Shown here one piece after another: positions 21,406 through 36,593 of a stretch of DNA of 64,000 nucleotides. Source of the stretch: Sarcomyxa edulis (Eukaryota > Basidiomycota > Agaricomycetes > Agaricales > Mycenaceae); the NCBI GenBank assembly GCA_009761415.1, contig QUOL01000010.1:1-64000 (forward strand), written 5' to 3'. A program made the position numbers and the translations under genes. Under the pieces are notes generated by a model. It searched no databases, was not told the DNA's origin, and saw nothing but the letters and a program-made list of their open reading frames with translations. The number at the start of each line of letters is the position of its first letter. Within the stretch, counting starts at the first letter, position 1.

Positions 21406-21925
21406 TGAAGTATATTAGTGAAATGTAGCCCAGGGCCCAAGTATATAGCTGGTGTATGGTATAGCTTTGAGTAGGATGTGTGTTTAGATAGTGGAGGTTA
21501 GAGAGTGAAACGTTGCGGGCACGTTCGCCGTTGCACAGCCTACATCGACGAACACCACCAAGTCGCGTCGAGCCACCTTACTTAGTAGCAGCCACTGCAG
21601 CACCACGTTCGCAGCCACGACTACGCGACGCAATAGACTGAGCCACCCGTATGTTCCTCCTGATTCATCCCATACCCCATCCCATGGTGTGTTTCTGCTA
21701 CGGTCGTTTGTCTATTTTTTCGATTGAGAAAGGATCGACACTCGGCTACAGCTTCAACCACTCTCGGGATCTGTGCTTGGCGAGAACTTCCCACTCGTGT
21801 GTCGGTAGACATCCTCGTAAGTTCTTGAGGAAGAATAGACGGGATGCTTGCATTGTGACGCGAATTTCGACGCTGCTATCAATGCCTGTTTCCTTTGTTT
21901 TTCGGCTACTCATCTTCTCTCTGAC

Positions 21926-22291
21926 ATGGCGTCAGAGGCCACGATCTACATCAATCCGTTTGGGTGGATGAAAACTCTCGCTCGCAAAAAGGATCAATCT
22001 GAATTACGAGCAAGTGTGTTCGTCCCCACTCGCACGGATCGTCTAGAATATGCCCACCTACTTGCCTCTCTTGAAGCAGCAACGACAAATGGAGTGGTGT
22101 ATCTCGTTCACAAGACTTCTGCCCAATTTCGCATCGACGAATTGATTGCTTGCACAAAGCCTCTATTTCGCGCTGTTACTGACGATTACTCTCATCCGCC
22201 CCGAGCTGGAACGTTCAAGGACCACCGACATTACCATTGTATCGCGATGCTCAAAATATACACGAAATCCCAAATGATACCAGGTACGTAG
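21926..22291 (+). CDS. Unrecognised protein, possibly first exon
   Basis: The frame from ATG 21926 reads ASEATIYINPFGWMK, RTDRLEYAHLLASLEAA, GVVYLVHKTSAQFRIDELI and FKDHRHYHCIAMLK. This has the balance of a folded globular domain and is followed by a GTACGT donor-like site at about 22284. No family is recognised. Downstream frames to 23.2 kb are broken, so it may be the start of a decayed gene. An in-frame start further upstream (21848) is also possible. Confidence 0.35.
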   Translation: MASEATIYINPFGWMKTLARKKDQSELRASVFVPTRTDRLEYAHLLASLEAATTNGVVYLVHKTSAQFRIDELIACTKPLFRAVTDDYSHPPRAGTFKDHRHYHCIAMLKIYTKSQMIPGT

Positions 22292-23669
22292 TACCCTTAC
22301 TTACGATCCTCTGTGTCGATTGTTTTCTTATGCGATGAGACTCGTCGCCGCCGAAGAGAACGGATTTATTTCTTCGAATATATCTCTTCCTTACTTTACG
22401 ATGTCGGGAACCACACCCAATGGACCCATAACAACCAACGGCGCGTTCGCGTAGTACCGTTCATATTTACAAGCTCATACACTTGTACGAAACACTCACA
22501 TGATTTCATAAGTGTTCGTAGTATGTGTCGAATCTATCCACGAATCAAGCTATCGTCCTACTCTCCTGCAGAGAGGGTTTCAGGAATACGAAGGCTCAAT
22601 CCTCCGAGGACTTCTTTACCTCTGCGACCACGACCACGACCGCGATTACGATTGACATGCACGAGCCGCGAAAGATCTCGCTCAATTGCACGAAGACCTT
22701 GAAAATCGTTTAGCGTGGTAGCTCACGAAGCGGGCTGCCGTCCTGCTCTACCGACTGTACTCGAAAGTCTCAGGAAGATCAATCAAAACTGTCCTCCACG
22801 GTTCTCGCCTGTGTCGAATGACTAGAGACAATGTCCGAAGACATCGTTGGTCCAAAGCAAATAGGACCTTCGCCTCTGGACATGGACCAGCCTCGCCTCA
22901 ACTGATATGGGTATGGACGGTCCAGCACGTTCTCGAGTGACATCAATGCAATCATCGATATGCTCAACGTATGCTGCGTACGCCCTTGTTCTCCGAAATG
23001 ACCTTGTTTACTCCCCGTTCGAGGTACGCCCAAGAAAGGCTGTTCCTCAACATTCCCCTCATCGCTAACGCCTTGCGGCTCCCCGGACATGTAGGATCCT
23101 CCAATCTGGACGTCGAGAACGAGATTACCTCTACTTCATTCAAAAGACACCAGAAACCATCACTTCATCCCTGTGACAGTCGCGATAGAGAACGGTACAC
23201 GGAACTTGAACATTGGTAGACTTGGTCCTCGCGAGTCCGATATATTGGTTCTATTACGACCACTCGTCCACCGTATCATGTACCAAGTAGACCCCTCTGA
23301 ATCTCGAAATCATATACTGCACGCACCCGTTGAATCAGATTGACACGAACTCTCAGTATCACAGAATCAGATCCATCGCATTTGAAATTCTCTACCATAC
23401 ATTGACATTGCATTCGACACACCCCCACCTCGTATCAGAGAAAAAAAAACAGGGCTTGTAGTTTGGTATCATTCGTGATATTGTAATAGCAAGGTTAACA
23501 AGCAAACAGGAGGAAGATATAAATAAGGGGAGATAGCCCTAGACACCGAACAGCGTACGTGCGGAGAGCAATCGATTAGGAAGAAGCAACAAAAGACGAA
23601 CGGAGAAGATGAAGAAAGCAGATGGTGTAAGATAAAGTTTTCCACGGACGAGGGGGGAGGACGCCTTCG
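22292..23669. other. Possible decayed continuation, then 3' flank of the kinase gene
   Basis: Plus-strand scraps such as VGNHTQWTHNNQRRVRV (about 22410) and RILQSGRRERDYLYF (about 23090) look coding, but they are separated by stops and frame changes. From about 23400 the sequence is AT-rich and is probably the 3' UTR region of the kinase gene on the minus strand. Confidence 0.3.
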
Positions 23670-27581
<3,912 letters not shown>

Positions 27582-29159
27582 TCAATCCAGTAGTTCAACT
27601 TCTATGTCCAATCCCTCTTCCCTCCATTTCGCTGTAAGCATTTCGAGTGTGGGGTCCGAGGCAGGCGTTACACCGATTTCCACCTGCAAACGTACTTTTC
27701 GTAGACGAGCCACCGGTCGAACGTGGAGATCAGTGTCAGGCCACCACCGCGATCCCACCATATTCCCAACATCTTCTGAGTCGAAGCGTTGATAATTATT
27801 GAAGTCATCGTCATCCTCCAGATGAGCGATGATCAGCACCTCAAGGCAAGGAAGCAATGGATTCGAATCCTCTCGGGCGACGAGGGCTCCGACCATAGTG
27901 TTTCGACACATACAGCTTTTGGCCGAGAACGAAACGAGGAAAGGCATGGCGCGAAAAAAGGATGTGAAATCCCCTTCCATAGATAAGCGAGTCACTGACA
28001 ATGATGTCAAGGCGAATTGCGAGCGATCCTGGAGAGAAATGAATTTGGTCTTAGGAAAATCTTCGTACCTCTGCTCGTCATCGCCCTCGAGGGTCAAAGT
28101 ACACAGATTTGGGACAGTAAGGGTGTCTAGAACATCTACCAATAGGATTGGACTATTCCTGTCAATCAAATGAAGATCTCGTAGACGCAGGAGGATGGTC
28201 TGTGGTGGATCAACTACGGACTCTGGAAGTCTATCAGAATCTTCCTCAAAGCGTTCGGTCAAGGTGCACTGTTCCAAGTTGAGACATTGCGAGAATAAGA
28301 CCGTATCGCGTGGATTGAAATCGTAGTTTTGGATCTCGAGATGCGTGAGCTGCGACCAGGGGAGGTTTAGCTTTTGAATTTCGCTCTCCCCCACGGGATA
28401 ATGGGACAAAAGCTCTACGCTCTTTAGGCGAGGTGCATCTTGGAATGCTGTGAGTGTCGTCGTCCAGACGAAGCGCTTCGAAGTGAGACTTTCGGTGAAC
28501 GTCAACTCCAAGTGTTCAAGAAAACCCATTGAGTGGAGAGTGGTTGAAAGTGCGGGAATGAACACGGCGGATAGGTGGAGATAAAGTCGTTTACACTGAG
28601 GGAAATATGGCAGCAAGACGCTCATCATGTTGGCTAAATTATTCGCACTCGTCTTTGGTGCCGGGCGCAGATTCAAAGACAGAGGAAGATCTTGAGCTCT
28701 ATCGAGAAAAGTCTTCGCTAGTTCCATCAAAAGGTCATGGTCCGTGTCACCGAACGAAATCGAGATGTGCTGCCAGAGTTGTGGGAATTCTACGCATACT
28801 TGCCGCCAGACAGAGCATATCTGGCCGAGCAGCAGAGGAACTCTATACGAGGGAGGAGCTCTATAAGAATAGAAACTGCGCTCGAGGAAAAATATTTCGA
28901 GGAATATCTCCCGAAGGATTTCGGGGGGCACGCGACGGATAGGTGAGATGATTGCCTTGCATTTGAGAATTTCGTTTGCGCATTCAGAGCGTTGCGGCTC
29001 GAGGCGCTGGACGAGGGCGCGAGCAGCAGCGAGTTCTTCATCCAATGCCGCAAGATGCGATGTTCTGACTGAGATAATCCGATTTATTTCGTTGATCTCG
29101 GATTCATTAGGAAGAAAGTTCGACTCGGCGAGGAATTTCATACGGATGGGGTATGGCAT
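27582..29159 (-). CDS. F-box protein, single exon
   Basis: A 525-codon uninterrupted frame. After a coiled-coil-like segment (ISVRTSHLAALDEELAAARALVQRLEPQ, about residues 28-55) comes RRVPPEILREIFLEIF...YRVPLLLGQICSVWRQVCVEFPQLWQHI. This is the usual agaricomycete F-box pattern (xIPxEIxxEIF, LxxVCxxWRxxAxxxPxLW). The remaining 380 residues are leucine-rich, with LRR-like units. F-box proteins are substrate adaptors of SCF ubiquitin ligases and bind SKP1 through the F-box. Agaricomycetes carry large families of this type. No disruption is seen. Substrate unknown. Confidence 0.85.
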   Translation of the reverse strand: MPYPIRMKFLAESNFLPNESEINEINRIISVRTSHLAALDEELAAARALVQRLEPQRSECANEILKCKAIISPIRRVPPEILREIFLEIFFLERSFYSYRAPPSYRVPLLLGQICSVWRQVCVEFPQLWQHISISFGDTDHDLLMELAKTFLDRAQDLPLSLNLRPAPKTSANNLANMMSVLLPYFPQCKRLYLHLSAVFIPALSTTLHSMGFLEHLELTFTESLTSKRFVWTTTLTAFQDAPRLKSVELLSHYPVGESEIQKLNLPWSQLTHLEIQNYDFNPRDTVLFSQCLNLEQCTLTERFEEDSDRLPESVVDPPQTILLRLRDLHLIDRNSPILLVDVLDTLTVPNLCTLTLEGDDEQRYEDFPKTKFISLQDRSQFALTSLSVTRLSMEGDFTSFFRAMPFLVSFSAKSCMCRNTMVGALVAREDSNPLLPCLEVLIIAHLEDDDDFNNYQRFDSEDVGNMVGSRWWPDTDLHVRPVARLRKVRLQVEIGVTPASDPTLEMLTAKWREEGLDIEVELLD

Positions 29160-30171
29160 CTGGTAGTCGAAGTGAGTAATTCGTATACGAAGAATCGTGG
29201 CTCAAAGAGCTACAGCACACCTCATCGATGTCCTCCTTTTCTGAGCCCGTCATGTTGTGCTACTCGGTCGTGTTTAGACGTTAGATTGTCAATGCCTGCG
29301 GTGAGTGTTCAACACGATGAATCGCAAATCAAGGACAAAATAAAGGTATAGACAAGATAGGTCGTGATAGCTTTCGATGAACAACGGGCAGCGGAAGGCG
29401 GTAGTTAAGCAGCCCATATCATAGCAATCGATCCGCCTTTTGTACGCCTGATCAATGATGAGGGAACAATGAATCAGAAAACTCACGCTACGGCTATCAG
29501 TGGGATCACTGCAATGATGGAAAATCCAGAGCGGAACAGCTCGTCCGCTGTGAATTACATCGCGTTAAAACTCCTTGGAGCCTAAGCGGTCTTTGTCGCC
29601 CATGACTCGACTCGAGTAATATTTGAACGATGTCCGAGCTTTTCCAGATGAACGTTCCTGAAACGATAGTGAATGGGAAAACGTAGCTGGGAAAGAAGGA
29701 AGAGAGGCTCGAACAAAAATACCATCACCGGTCATCAGCCACGTGATTGTCGTCGCGTCGCGTCCAGCTGCGTCCAGCCGCCCTGAGCGTGACCACGTTT
29801 GGACTGTTACTCGGCGCAACATTCTCGGGCCTGGAGTGTTCATCCTGGTGACCGTCTCTATACGCTATATTATGGCAATTCCGCACGCACAGCTCCTCGG
29901 GAAATACGCTCCGAAGAAGAAGTTTTGAGTCTACGTGTGTTGATTGTGGACCTTCCTGGGTATCTGTTCTGTCAAGACTAACGAGCCTTTTCTCTGGAGA
30001 TTAAGAATGTGTCATTGCTCACAGGGAATCAAGAGTATCACAATGTCCACTGGACCTAGATATGGTGGATCTGACCAACTGACACAGGGAGTAGTATAAA
30101 GTCTGTCTAAGCGCGGAACGACACAGCTCGCGAAAGTAGAATAGGTATGATATGTATGATAGGATTATATT
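29160..30171. other. Intergenic, no gene recognised
   Basis: About 1 kb between two minus-strand F-box genes. CGTCCAGC is repeated at about 29761 and 29771. No frame has a recognisable motif. Confidence 0.4.
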
Positions 30172-32458
30172 TCAGGACGCCACGTCTGTCGATAGATTCA
30201 AGGATAAAGTTTCCCGAATGCTCGCCGTGCCTGCTTGGTTATCCGTACTCCTGCACAATTCAATCTGAGAGAATGGAGTAACAAAGGGACAGATGAACTC
30301 ACAATTTACGAACTCGGCGTTTGAATTTCTGATAGCACCGACCGCCGATTGCCTCTCCTGATCCCGGACCGCCCCAAAGACCTTCATGAGTTTTTCTGCT
30401 TGTTTCCAGACATGGAAAACGCGACCCTCTGCGCCAATTTCAGATATCAAGGGGAAAACACCGGAAAGGAAGGCAGCGACGGAGGCTGGGTCATCGATTG
30501 GCGAGCGCATGAAGTGTATATAGCGCAATTTATTATCTCTAGGCGTAAGGTCGAGTTGAGAGACGTCTCGCGCATCGAGGGCCACAATGAAAGTCCTCAG
30601 ACGAGGGCAATTCATTGCGAAGGGGACGAGACAACGAAGGGTCGCTGTGGGAAGGCGCGTTCGTGCTTTCAAGGATCTCAATTCCAGAAATTGCAATTGC
30701 GGCCACGCGGATGCCATACCACGAAGAATGATATCGTCCAGGTCAAAATGACAGTCCAAGGAAATTCTTAAGACGACTATATTCGGTAAAGCGAGGAGAG
30801 GTTGCAGACTGAATGATGTAATAGCGAAGTCGGAGGTAGAGGGACTGGTCAGGGAATCGGGAATGCTCTTTATCCGTACATCGCTGACGTGTTTCTTGTA
30901 GGGATGCTGAGCAATATTTTCGAAGAATCTGCATAGAGAGGCAGCTCCTGGAGATTGTTCCAGACGTAGATGCAGGAAACGTAACCTAGGGGAGGTCACC
31001 AAACGTAGGAATGAACTGCAATGTTCGATATATTTGGAAGTGATATGTAGACCGAGGAGCGAGGAATATGCTTGCTCCGGATTTGGTAGTGCCACGGTAG
31101 CTGGATCAAAGTCGATAGCAATTTTGAGACTCTCTAATAGAAGTGAGCTGAGCTCGCCGATCGAATCCTCTGACAAGTAGATGGGATCGCAATGCAAGAT
31201 CCGAAGACGCGGGAGTGCGAACGAATGTCGGATGACTTCTTCGAGAGGTGAATCGAGGTCTCTATAGAGCAGTCGAAAGGAATAGAGGTTAGGTGAGAGG
31301 TCTCTGAGAGCCTCCAACATATAAGCTAATTCGTCCATATCTCCCATAGCACCAGACCATTCCACCACGAGTCTGGTGAGAGCTGGGCACAGAAAAATTC
31401 GAATATGCGTAAGCATCTCATAATCCCTGCAACCCAGCTGCTCAAGCCGGGGAAGAATTGATAACACTGGACGATGCAGGGCAAGGAAGGCGAAATTTTC
31501 GGATGTGAGTCCGCAGGCAGTGGACTTTGAGTCGTAAATCCCGAGACGTTTTCACCGGGGGCAAAGTGATCGGCACCTGGGTGGAATGCGCCTACCGGCG
31601 CACCCAAGGCGTACCCACCTGTGCACCCAATCAAGCACCTCAGTGCCACGCGGCAACCGCGACTGACACTCGTGTTCAGTAGGACATCATGATTAGTAAT
31701 CAGTGTCGATGCAAGTGCAAGTCTTTGTTTTGCACTTTGCCATCAGGACTGATAGGCTTGAATTTCGATTGTGCTGCATCTTACTTGTGCTCGTACAGGG
31801 TAACATTGGGCAGTTCTTACATGTAGATATAAGTAAATTGAGACCCAAAATAAAGCTCAGAGCTCAGAGCAGTCAAAGGCGGAAAGGAATCACTGTCAGA
31901 TAGAATATGGAAGGATAGGCCTTTGTTCTTCAGGTTGTCTTCAGATTTCTTGTATGTGCCGGAATCTGATCCGACGTCGACACGTGTTGGCTGGGTGCTC
32001 AGTTGGGTGCGCCTCGGGTGCGCCAGTAGGTGCATTCCACCCAGGTGCCTATTGATTTGCCCCCGGTGTTTATCCTATGAGAATAGAATTGGATGCGAAC
32101 CCAATCTATGGATTTTGGTGGCCTAAGGAACGATATCTCGATAACGAGGGATGAATGAGATGTTTGCCATGAACAAGATGGATATACTCACAACTGGATT
32201 GTCGAATTCATCTCTAACATTTTCATAGATATCGGAAGGAAAGCATCTCAAAAGCGGCAAAAGGGTTAATTGGGTATCCCAAAGAACGTCCAATGCCGGT
32301 TCAGAAAACATTCGACATGTTGATGCCAACGCTAAAAGGGTGGGAGAGTCATAAGGAAGACAATGCTCCTCAACCCAGTCGTCCTCGGCGGCTTCTTTGT
32401 ACGCTGCAAATCCGATGATTGAAGAAAGAATCTCGAGGATTTGAAGGCATCGGTGCAT
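30172..32458 (-). pseudogene. F-box/LRR-like gene interrupted by a MITE
   Basis: Exon 1 (32192-32458) reads MHRCLQILEILSSIIGFA, ALASTCRMFSEPALDVLW, LLRCFPSDIYE, the F-box-like start of a local family. After a 55-nt intron (32137-32191) exon 2 reads ISFLRPPKSIDWVRIQFYSHRIK and is then cut by a 516-bp element (31553-32068). Beyond it the same exon resumes RLGIYDSKSTACGLTSEN, LHRPVLSILPRLEQLGC and runs to 30172 with LRR-like repeats. Removing the element and one TTT target copy gives ATA AAA CGT CTC and a continuous frame of 570 residues. Reading into the element meets a TGA at about 31999. An optional 3' intron (GTGAGTTCATC) lies near the end. So the gene was intact until the insertion. Siblings lie at 32.8-33.1, 35-36.4, 44.5-46.2 and 46.5-48.2 kb. 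Confidence 0.82.
31553..32068. mobile_element. MITE, 516 bp, long TIRs, TTT target duplication
   Basis: The ends begin CACCGGGGGCAAA and are inverted copies of each other for about 70 bp: GGCACCTGGGTGGAATGC, CCTAC, GGCGCACCC, AGGCG and ACCCA are shared, with about a dozen mismatches and one variable hexamer (GTGATC against TCAATA). TTT flanks both sides (31550-31552 and 32069-32071). No transposase frame is present, so it is non-autonomous. A 3-bp A/T duplication would suit the PIF/Harbinger group, but the terminal bases alone do not prove this. Confidence 0.9.
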
Positions 32459-32719
32459 GTCGACCTGCCGAAAACCTGACCTAAAGACGAATGAGAGTAT
32501 GCAGGGAAAATTTCAGGATCCTCTTGTCGCGTCCACGTGCACCGAATTCGACGCGTTGACGCTCTTGTCAATTTCCAAGATGATTCAGGTTTTTCTCTTT
32601 CGACATTGCAACTTGATGTCACTCAAACTGATCGGGGGCCTCGTCAGTATATATACTACTACTACCACTACTATTGATTTTTTCAACGCTTCAAGATTGC
32701 ACAAGTGTCTAGGCCTAGG

Positions 32720-33111
32720 TTATGCATACTGTACCATTTCGATAGAACTGGACGCGATCCCAATCCATAGGCTTTGGTGGTCTAAGAAATGTCTCGAGAC
32801 AAAAAGATATATGAGATCTTGTAGAGAGACAGTTGGTGTTATCTACTCACAATTGGATGTTCGGGTTCATCGTTGTATTCATACATGTCGGAAGGAAAAC
32901 ATCTGAAAAGCGGCACAAGAGAAAATTGGGTTTCCCAGAGTAGGTCTAATGCTGGTCCAGAGAATTTTTGACATGTCAATACCAACGCTAAAAGACTCGG
33001 GGAGTCGTATGGACTACAAGGGTCTTTCTGAAGCTTGTCGTTGTCCACGTTGTGAGCTACAAAATCAATAATCAGCGAAAGAACTTCAGGGACTTGCAGG
33101 CTTCGGTGCAT
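32720..33111 (-). pseudogene. Truncated F-box gene copy
   Basis: Exon 1 (32851-33111) reads MHRSLQVPEVLSLIIDFVA, LALVLTCQKFSGPALDLLWE, LFRCFPSDMYEYN. A 58-nt intron with GTGAGTAG donor leads to TFLRPPKPMDWDRVQFYR (from 32792), after which similarity to the sibling genes stops and the frame ends within a few codons. Exon 1 and the splice sites are well preserved, so the truncation looks like a partial duplication or a 3' deletion. It lies next to its closest relative on the same strand. Confidence 0.75.
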
Positions 33112-33670
33112 GAGGAATGTAGACCGTTCTGGTATGACTCTGATAGAATCCGGACAGTTGCAGTTTGAGGTCGAACCTTCAACCAACTCGGAGGCCGCCG
33201 ATTTGCCGCCGATGTTTGGCCGATGTACCGTGACAGTCACGAACTTGGCTGTATTTGTCACAGTCTTTCGATCCAAACTTGCTAGTGGCATTTCGGTTTT
33301 CGCGATCGTCCTGTCTCTATTTCTTCGACGTCCCAACGCTGAGCATACTAACGGACCATCAGCCATCAAAAATGCATAACAGGTCTACATACACTCAAGG
33401 TGCTAATGTCAACCAACCGGGAATCGCCCTTGCTTTCACCAGTCGTGACGTGTCGAACTTTTCTTGTATCGTCTATGTACGGTGTAAAGGATATCTAGAC
33501 TCAAACTGAAGTTTAGCAGAAAGTTAACTCGGCTGTATACGCAGATTCTACCGAGGTCTACAATCTGACGGCCTGACGGAAGCAATTTTGAACGATCGAT
33601 GACTCCGCAAAGGAGTCGATTTAGCCCCCTACAGAATCGTCTTTAACCACCTCCCACCCTAACGTTCCTG
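33112..33670. other. Intergenic: divergent promoter region
   Basis: Separates the truncated F-box copy (minus) from the spherulin-4-like gene (plus). An in-frame extension upstream of the F-box ATG exists, but I take it as 5' UTR. No other gene seen. Confidence 0.4.
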
Positions 33671-34646
33671 ATGTCTACCAGCTTGAAGTCTGTAATTGTT
33701 GCTAGCATGCTCTTTGCATCAGCATCAGCACTCTTATCATCTGGTGTCATCTTCCCCCTATATTTCGACCCGAACAACCAGAAATGTACTGGATGGTCTT
33801 CTCTCAATTCTACGTACGTCCAATTTTTCATTTTCAGACACGCTCTCGACTGACGATATTCCCTCTCTTACCACCCAGTATTGCCTCACACCCCACGCTC
33901 CCTTTCTACATAATAATAAATCCAAACAGCGGCCCAGCCGGTGTCCCCGGATCTCAACCAGATTCCACCTACAGAACTTGTATTCCAGTTCTTCGCGCTC
34001 ACAAGAATGTCAAGATCATCGGATATGTCGACACCGCTTCTCCGTCTGGTGTTCTGCGCAAAAGCGCTGCTGTCATTAACGACACCGATACGTATGCTCA
34101 GTGGCATGCAGCATACCGACCTTCCGGAATTTTCTACGACGATGTCACGACTTCGTCAAAGAATGTTCCTACCTATCGGACCTACCGTGCGCGAGTAAAA
34201 GCAGACTTTGGTGCTAATGCTCTGGTTCGTCTTGACTCTGATTCACTCTGTGGCTTCACGATTCAACGGCTCATGTGACTATCCATGTCCAGACTGTTTT
34301 AAACCCTGGAACGATACCCAACGCCGGTTATTATTCTGCTGCAGATATCATCGTTACCTACGAAAGTCCATACAAGACTTTCAAGTACGTTTACCCCTTG
34401 TCCTCGTCTTTTCCGCTCTTGAACCGTTTCTTTCTCAGGTTTTCCGACTTGACTATCGGCTCCTCTACCCCAGCCGTCAAGCAATCAGTCATCACATACA
34501 GTAGTCCCAAGACGATCCCGAGTACAGTTATCAAGAAGCTCGTCACCCTACGCGCCAGCTTTTTCGCAAACAACGCTGATTATCAGGTCATGCCGTCGAA
34601 CTTTGCAGCTTTCTGTAGTCAACTGGTAGCTGCGCAGACTACTTGA
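33671..34646 (+). CDS. Spherulin-4-like (spherulation-specific family 4) secreted protein
   Basis: Exons 33671-33813, 33879-34224, 34293-34384 and 34439-34646 give 262 residues. A signal peptide (SVIVASMLFASASALLSS) precedes GVIFPLYFDPNN and then LPFYIIINPNSGPAG, the diagnostic start of the spherulation-specific family 4 fold. Next come VKIIGYVDTA, YRPSGIFYDDVT, VLNPGTIPNAGYYSAADIIVTYE and FANNADYQVMPSNFAAF, which follow the TIM-barrel order of that family. Family members in fungi and slime moulds are secreted or wall-associated. The distant glycosidase-like fold suggests polysaccharide action, but the role of the group is not settled. Three introns (65, 68, 54 nt), no disruption. Confidence 0.88.
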
Positions 34647-34949
34647 AACGTCGTCTCTAACAATTTCGGCTATGTTATCACTTTACCCTTTACTGCCTCG
34701 AACGATCCTAGAACAACTAATGCATCTCATACAATCGTAATCGTGTAACCTTGAATCAAATAATAATCAGGGCTAAGCATACCGTATTATTCTTGTAGAA
34801 TTAAAGTGTGGTTGTACTGCGTTCTCCTCTCACCAACGGCCGCCATTTGGACATTTGGACATTGGAAATATCGCGCACATCGAGCGATGGATGGGACCGT
34901 CGGTGTTCGACTTTGGTATTTCCAAACCCCTGAGGATTCAACATCATCA
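34647..34949. other. 3' flank, nothing seen
   Basis: Probably the 3' UTR and intergenic space between the secreted-protein gene and the F-box pseudogene. Confidence 0.4.
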
Positions 34950-36372
34950 TTAAGGTACGGACATATACATGTCAGTCTGATGAATATGGCGAATACTCAC
35001 GTCCCATGTAGAGGACACATGTTCCGCGCGTCTTCGAGAGCCAGCTTCCTCTCTCATTAGCGCACAGTCCGAAATTCTCTTGGGAAACGTGTGGCTTGGT
35101 ACCAAAAACGTGAATAGTGGCCAGATTACCGTAAGTTGAGGATTGAGGGGAATTTTCTCGAAAGCAACAGTAGACGGGGTATCGAGTGGCGAGAATTCAA
35201 CGTCAATATGTCTCAGCAGGTTATATCGTGAGGTGATCGGAAACTGTTCGTGCATCGACAGTCAGGATAGTGTTACGAGGGGAGGGCAGTTCATTACAGA
35301 ATTTCTCGTGTAGCGGGTGGGGAGGAGGCTTGTGCATCCGAACGGGAGAAGGTGGTCTGTGGTCCTGACCTGAACGTATCTAGCTTGGGCCACGTGGGGG
35401 CCATAGCACGAAGAAGAATATTCTTCAACGAGAATCTGCTTTCTAGATTGATGCAAACTTTCACATAGGGTTGAGGAGAGGCTGTAGGGGAGGGGGTGAT
35501 GTCATATCTTGTACTTGTCGATTGCTTGTAGTAATCTGCGAACTTGGGAAGAAGGGAATATGAACATGTGTATGCCGAAAGTTGTACCAACGAAGTACAG
35601 CACCCGACGGAACCCGACGGAACCACAAAAGACGAGAGCGACAAGATAACACGTTCATGGATCAAGGCGAACCTCGAGGTAGATCAAGAATGGAAGCAAT
35701 ACTAGCTCTTCAAAAGGTCCTTTTGATGACAACTGAACTCCCGGAGGTGCTGTAATGCGAAGGTGGTTTCGATAATGGTCTCGAAAACTTCGAATAATCG
35801 ATAAGGGATTCGTCATCGAGGTCAAGAGGAGAAATAAAGTTGCGATCCCGATGTCTTCTTGCGACTTCCAGACTCTCACCGCAACCTTGAGTAAAAGTGG
35901 GCGCAAGAAAGACGCAGGTGCATGAGCATCGATTTGTCCTGGCAAAAGATCATTGTCAGCTTCGCATACTCGCGTTTTTACGTTCTAATACGTTTCATCC
36001 GGGAAGAGTGTACTTGGACGCGTTTCTAATCCGCAATCAATGGTACTGCAGAGTAAACGAATGAGATATGGTGTCATCGACAGAAACTTCATGCTTAGCA
36101 TGTACTCACACCTGTTTTCTTGACGCATTCGTAAACCCAGATCAAGAGTGGCCTGAGACTAGATTGGGTGCGCCAAAGAGCATCCAACGCAGGCCCTGAG
36201 AAAGCTCGACTTCCAAGGTCGCTGTGTTAGACGGTCCTATGAAATCCAGGTCTAGTACATCTCCGAACTTATTCACGACCCTTCGAGCCGTCGTTTTGAT
36301 TTGATACGAAGTCCATTTATTCGGCTCAAAACCTCGACGATTTGTAGATTTAGATGAGAGAACATACCACAC
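34950..36372 (-). pseudogene. Decayed F-box/LRR-like gene
   Basis: Scattered minus-strand blocks keep the order of the local F-box family: an exon-1-like scrap in shifted frames (about 36240-36110, equivalent to FSGPALDALW-TQSSLRPLL), a middle part, then SPLQPLLNPM / VKVCINLESRFSLKNILLRAMAPTWPKLDTF (about 35480-35370) and NLLRHIDVEFSPLDTP (about 35220). These match LQPLLALPNIVVLRISLDCHFDLDDIILRGMASAWPQL of the gene at 30.2 kb. Stops and frame changes are frequent. It is the oldest-looking member of the cluster. Confidence 0.65.
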
Positions 36373-36593
36373 AGTGCTACTTGGTCGAAGTCAAAGAGCT
36401 GGGTGGCTGTGCTCGAATTTCTCTTTCAGTGTTCATGGTGGTTGGACTGGGTTTTGCGTATCAATCTTTCAACAGAGTCACCTTATACCGCCGTTTCTTT
36501 CAGTCAACCGCCGTATCTCTAGCATCGAAGAAGAAAACAGCCAAGACAACATCCAAGCCCAAGAAAGCCTTTCCAAAACCATCGAAAAAGAGG

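Noticed and set aside
31703..31903. Transposase frame within the MITE
   Set aside because: Only a 66-codon frame with no DDE or zinc-finger motif; the element is too short to be autonomous.
33112..33369. N-terminal extension of the truncated F-box copy
   Set aside because: The frame is open upstream of the ATG at 33111, but sibling genes start at that ATG and the added residues have no similarity to them.
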